Assembly: GCA_001782645.1 (NCBI GenBank)
Contig: MFPH01000032.1
Span: 1-23,978 of the forward strand
DNA: 23,978 nucleotides
Origin: Candidatus Levybacteria bacterium RIFCSPLOWO2_12_FULL_37_14
GTDB taxonomy: Bacteria > Patescibacteriota > Microgenomatia > Levybacterales > UBA12049
Direction: 5' to 3'
Shown: positions 21,295 through 23,978 of the stretch, piece after piece
How positions within the stretch are numbered: position 1 is the stretch's first letter
Layout: each line of letters opens with the position of its first letter
Made by a program: the position numbers and the translations under genes
The notes under the pieces: generated by a model
The model's database searches: none
What the model was told of the DNA's origin: nothing
The model's input: the letters and a program-made list of their open reading frames with translations, nothing else

Positions 21295-23925
21295 ATGGTC
21301 GAGCATAGAGAAGTTTCAAGATACGCACCGAAAATCGAGACAGTTTTCACATTAGATCAAGATAGACCATTTAATGTAAATAGGTCGGGTGCTCAATGGC
21401 GTCTATCAGTAAACAGGAGATACTTTGAGTCTAAAGGATTTTTCCCGGATGAGATTAAGGGCGCTGTCTATTTGGAGGAAGAACGTTTAGGAAATGAGAT
21501 AAATGCTAGTTCACGATTCGCAATTGCGGGAATCCGCAAATGGCAAGATATTGGAAGTGATAATCAAAAAGTAGCAGCTTTTAAAGTTGTTTTTGAGAGA
21601 TTAACGGCACTTCACTCGCTTGAGCAGACAGATTCTCAGAAAGCCGAACTTGCGCGGAAGTATTTGGAAAGAATTGCTCTTCAGTCTCCAGGTCCCGAAT
21701 ATACAGATCAATTATACAACAGCCTTTTAGTTGCCGGTTTAGATCAGAGCGTTAGTCCGGAGGCGAAAGCCGTAGAAACGGTTTATAGTAACCTTAAAAG
21801 AAAAGAAAAAATTGAAGGAAGAGATATCTCTCCTCTTGATGCGCTGGTTTCCCCTGATCTTTCCTTAACCTCAAAAGCCTCATGGTTTGAAGCGCGGTTT
21901 TTGCCAAGACTAGAGTTCTTGGAAAGCCAAGAGAAGCGAAAAAAAAAGCAATCTACACAGTCCTCGGAAGATGAGCAAGCAAAGAAACAAAAAACCCAGT
22001 CTCCAACGCCGTCTCCAACTCAAGATGAATATGAACAACATCGGGGACGAGAAGAAAAAGGAAAAGGCTTCCCAATTTTTATCATAAACCCTTCTTTTAC
22101 TGGATATTGGGAAGAAGACAGTTATGACTTGATTGATGAACGAACAGGAAAGCTGGTGAAATCGCCCACTCAACGAATAAAAACCGCAACAGGAATACAG
22201 CAGGAGATTATTGAAAGTTCAAAGCGAACAATCAGCGGAAATTCGGGAACAGAACTGTTTAGTCTTCCTCTTGCACCCGGCTTTGGACTCACTCGGGAAG
22301 GGCTGATTAATTTAAAGAATCAGGGTATTGATGCATTTAGCGATACCGAGGGTCATATATATCTGAAGCCCTTTTCAAATGTCAAAATGTCAGCAGAAGT
22401 TGCCGCGAGTACAACGCCGGCAAATTTTGGCATTAACTCAACGGACAATGCTATATCGGAACAACCACTTCCAGGCGAGATTACCGATGAGCTTTTGAGA
22501 ATTCGCAGCCTGTCGATGGATTCATTGGGGAAAATCCAACAATGGAAAGATTCTATCGGAAAGTTTTTCAAATACCCGGCAGATGATAAAGTAGAATCTA
22601 TGTACGCCGAAGTAGACAATAGCGCTTCACGGCTAATTGCTATGAACAAAATCAAATTACTGGATTGCTACCTTGCCAGAGAATTTTTCCTCGCAGGTTT
22701 AAAGCGGCTTGACCTTCAAGATGTTAGTTGGAGAGCGGTCAATGGACATTTTATTGCCGTTTCTCAGAAAGACGGCACGGCCCACATCAGTTCGGGAACC
22801 GGCCATGCATGGGTAAAAATAAGAGTACAGGGAGAAAGAAACTGGATAATAGTTGATCCAACTCCGCCTGGCGATCCAGTTCATCAGGGAGAAGGGGCAA
22901 TAAGTGAATCAAAAGAAATGACGTCTCAACCATTATCAAAAGAAGATCTTGACGAACTTGAAAAAGAAGCCGGCGATGCAGAGAAAAAACAGCCAGGTGA
23001 AACGCAAGACCAATACCTGCTGGAGTTTGCCAGAGAAGCGGGAATAGCTCCTGATAGAGCGCTAGAAATCCTTACTACCCTTTCTGAAGTTGATCAACTG
23101 AAAGATAGCCAAGGAAGAAATATTCTAGCCCGCCTCAAAGAACAATTTGATAGAATTATAGAAAAATACACGGTTATTAAGCAAGAGAATTTAGGTCTGG
23201 TTGAAATGAGCAAGGGGCAATCCCTCGAAGAACCTGTTTCAACCCTTTTGGATATTAGGGCGGGAAGTTTTGATCCGACCGGTTTTCAACGGAAAAGATT
23301 TGTTGAAGAAAAGGAGCAGTATTATGGTGGGTGGGACTTGGAGCTGATTGCAGACGGAAGCGGATCTATGAATGAGCCTTTAGGCGGAAGAGTAAAATAC
23401 GCTGTTCAAAGGGATATGAGCTATCTTTTGCATAGAGCCTTACACCGTTTTTCCCAGGAGGCGCAGCGGCGCAAACTCCGCTTAGTTACCCCGTTAAAAA
23501 TACGCAGCAGCCAGTACATGTTTCGCGGTAAAGATGTCCAGGAAATAAAACCGTTAAGCGATAAATTTACACTACCTCAAATGTCTCTGCTCTGGGAAAA
23601 ATCTGCTGAGAATATCGGCGGCGGTACACCGGCGCATTTGGGTTTACAGGCTGTTCTTGATAGAATACCACCGGAAGAATCAGAGCTATTGAAAAATAAA
23701 AAGTTGCTGAAAGTAGTTGCGTTAATTAGCGATGGCGGTTATGATGATCATCAAAGGGTAGAAAATTTAATTAAGCAACTTGAAGAGATGAATGTTGTTG
23801 TTGCCGAATTTAGAATAACTGACGCACAATCGCTTGAGCAACTGCCGCAAAACGTGGCAGAAAAAGTAATTGAAGCGGCTAGAATATTGATGCCCCAAAA
23901 AGTTCAGAAAGGAAATAATGGCTAA
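21295..23925 (+). CDS. Transglutaminase-like/vWA fusion protein
   Basis: An 876-residue soluble protein without signal peptide or membrane helix, so presumably cytoplasmic. Region 1 (1 to about 215) is helical and unrecognised. A Lys/Gln/Ser/Pro-rich linker covers about 215-262. A middle region (about 262-420) is unassigned. A transglutaminase-like core (about 440-530) has C458 (LLDCYLAREFF), H504 (GTGHAWVKI) and D521 (WIIVDPTPPGD), with the order and spacing of the papain-like triad. An acidic helical part (540-680) follows. A vWA domain (683-876) has a complete MIDAS: D687-G-S689-G-S691, T778 (GGGTPAH) and D813 (ISDGGYDD). vWA proteins of this type often pair with MoxR-class AAA+ ATPases; the next gene overlaps by 8 bp. 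Substrate is unknown. Confidence 0.78.
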   Translation: MVEHREVSRYAPKIETVFTLDQDRPFNVNRSGAQWRLSVNRRYFESKGFFPDEIKGAVYLEEERLGNEINASSRFAIAGIRKWQDIGSDNQKVAAFKVVFERLTALHSLEQTDSQKAELARKYLERIALQSPGPEYTDQLYNSLLVAGLDQSVSPEAKAVETVYSNLKRKEKIEGRDISPLDALVSPDLSLTSKASWFEARFLPRLEFLESQEKRKKKQSTQSSEDEQAKKQKTQSPTPSPTQDEYEQHRGREEKGKGFPIFIINPSFTGYWEEDSYDLIDERTGKLVKSPTQRIKTATGIQQEIIESSKRTISGNSGTELFSLPLAPGFGLTREGLINLKNQGIDAFSDTEGHIYLKPFSNVKMSAEVAASTTPANFGINSTDNAISEQPLPGEITDELLRIRSLSMDSLGKIQQWKDSIGKFFKYPADDKVESMYAEVDNSASRLIAMNKIKLLDCYLAREFFLAGLKRLDLQDVSWRAVNGHFIAVSQKDGTAHISSGTGHAWVKIRVQGERNWIIVDPTPPGDPVHQGEGAISESKEMTSQPLSKEDLDELEKEAGDAEKKQPGETQDQYLLEFAREAGIAPDRALEILTTLSEVDQLKDSQGRNILARLKEQFDRIIEKYTVIKQENLGLVEMSKGQSLEEPVSTLLDIRAGSFDPTGFQRKRFVEEKEQYYGGWDLELIADGSGSMNEPLGGRVKYAVQRDMSYLLHRALHRFSQEAQRRKLRLVTPLKIRSSQYMFRGKDVQEIKPLSDKFTLPQMSLLWEKSAENIGGGTPAHLGLQAVLDRIPPEESELLKNKKLLKVVALISDGGYDDHQRVENLIKQLEEMNVVVAEFRITDAQSLEQLPQNVAEKVIEAARILMPQKVQKGNNG

Positions 23926-23978
23926 CGAAAATCCTCTACCATTTGATCCAGACAAGGTACCAGATCTGATTGGGCAGG
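23918..23978 (+). CDS. 5' end of a gene running off the window
   Basis: ATG at 23918 with AAAGGA a few bases upstream. It overlaps the stop of the transglutaminase-vWA gene by 8 bp and stays open to the window edge, reading MANENPLPFDPDKVPDLIGQ. Tight overlap suggests a functional partner. The ending DLIGQ resembles the start of MoxR-type AAA+ ATPases (which have I-x-GQ shortly before the first helix), and such ATPases often accompany vWA genes, but 20 residues cannot prove this. Confidence 0.6.
   Translation, partial: MANENPLPFDPDKVPDLIGQ

Noticed and set aside
51..23925. TGA recoding to glycine as in Gracilibacteria/SR1
   Set aside because: TGA ends the genes at 932, 19265 and 19557 at expected lengths, and no in-frame TGA is needed to keep a conserved protein open.

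Overview
The window looks like a piece of a Candidate Phyla Radiation (Patescibacteria) genome, most likely of the Microgenomates type. The base composition is AT-rich and the genes are tightly packed, often overlapping by 1-23 bp. A minimal mraZ-rsmH-ftsL-ftsI division cluster, a DUF4012 membrane protein next to a sugar transferase, and short or leaderless promoters all fit that group. TGA is used as a normal stop (genes ending at 932, 19265 and 19557), so this is not a Gracilibacteria/SR1-type recoded genome. The assignment is from gene content and my memory of the families, not from a search.

Region 1 (1-11679) is a cell-surface polysaccharide operon on the + strand. It holds two GT2 glycosyltransferases, a 1039-residue membrane protein that joins an O-antigen ligase/polymerase-like half to a GT-C-like half, an ArnT/GT39-like glycosyltransferase, three GT-B (GT4-type) glycosyltransferases, a mannose-1-phosphate guanylyltransferase (ManC) and the priming polyprenyl-phosphate sugar-phosphate transferase. 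ManC would supply GDP-mannose, the priming enzyme would load the first sugar on the lipid carrier, the GT2/GT4 enzymes would extend the glycan, and the large membrane proteins would polymerise, ligate or decorate it outside. No flippase or chain-length regulator is visible here.

Region 2 (11695-17818) holds separately promoted genes: DUF4012 with recO in a TAATG overlap, a dimeric-type glycyl-tRNA synthetase, a solitary PurF-like amidophosphoribosyltransferase, and a small membrane-anchored extracytoplasmic protein. Region 3 (17875-21257) is the division cluster. It is preceded by a 60-bp array of 10-bp-phased MraZ boxes and ends in a weak terminator-like hairpin. Region 4 (21256-23978) has an 876-residue soluble protein with a transglutaminase-like Cys-His-Asp triad and a complete vWA MIDAS. 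It overlaps by 8 bp the start of another gene that runs off the window.

Two unexpected layers stand out. First, short tandem repeats with a strict 7-bp (sometimes 8-bp) period lie inside the glycosyltransferase genes and are translated. In three GT-B genes in the operon they fall at the same structural place, the linker before the C-terminal Rossmann domain. GC-rich palindromic elements also sit inside coding sequence (a GT4 gene, recO, the end of rsmH), and two of them share the same 10-bp end. Second, several promoters place the predicted transcription start 0-5 nt from the start codon, so many mRNAs here are probably leaderless or nearly so, whereas mraZ and rsmH have recognisable Shine-Dalgarno sequences.

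No tRNA, rRNA, CRISPR array, insertion sequence or origin was seen. The longest stretch without a gene is the 144-bp mraZ control region.
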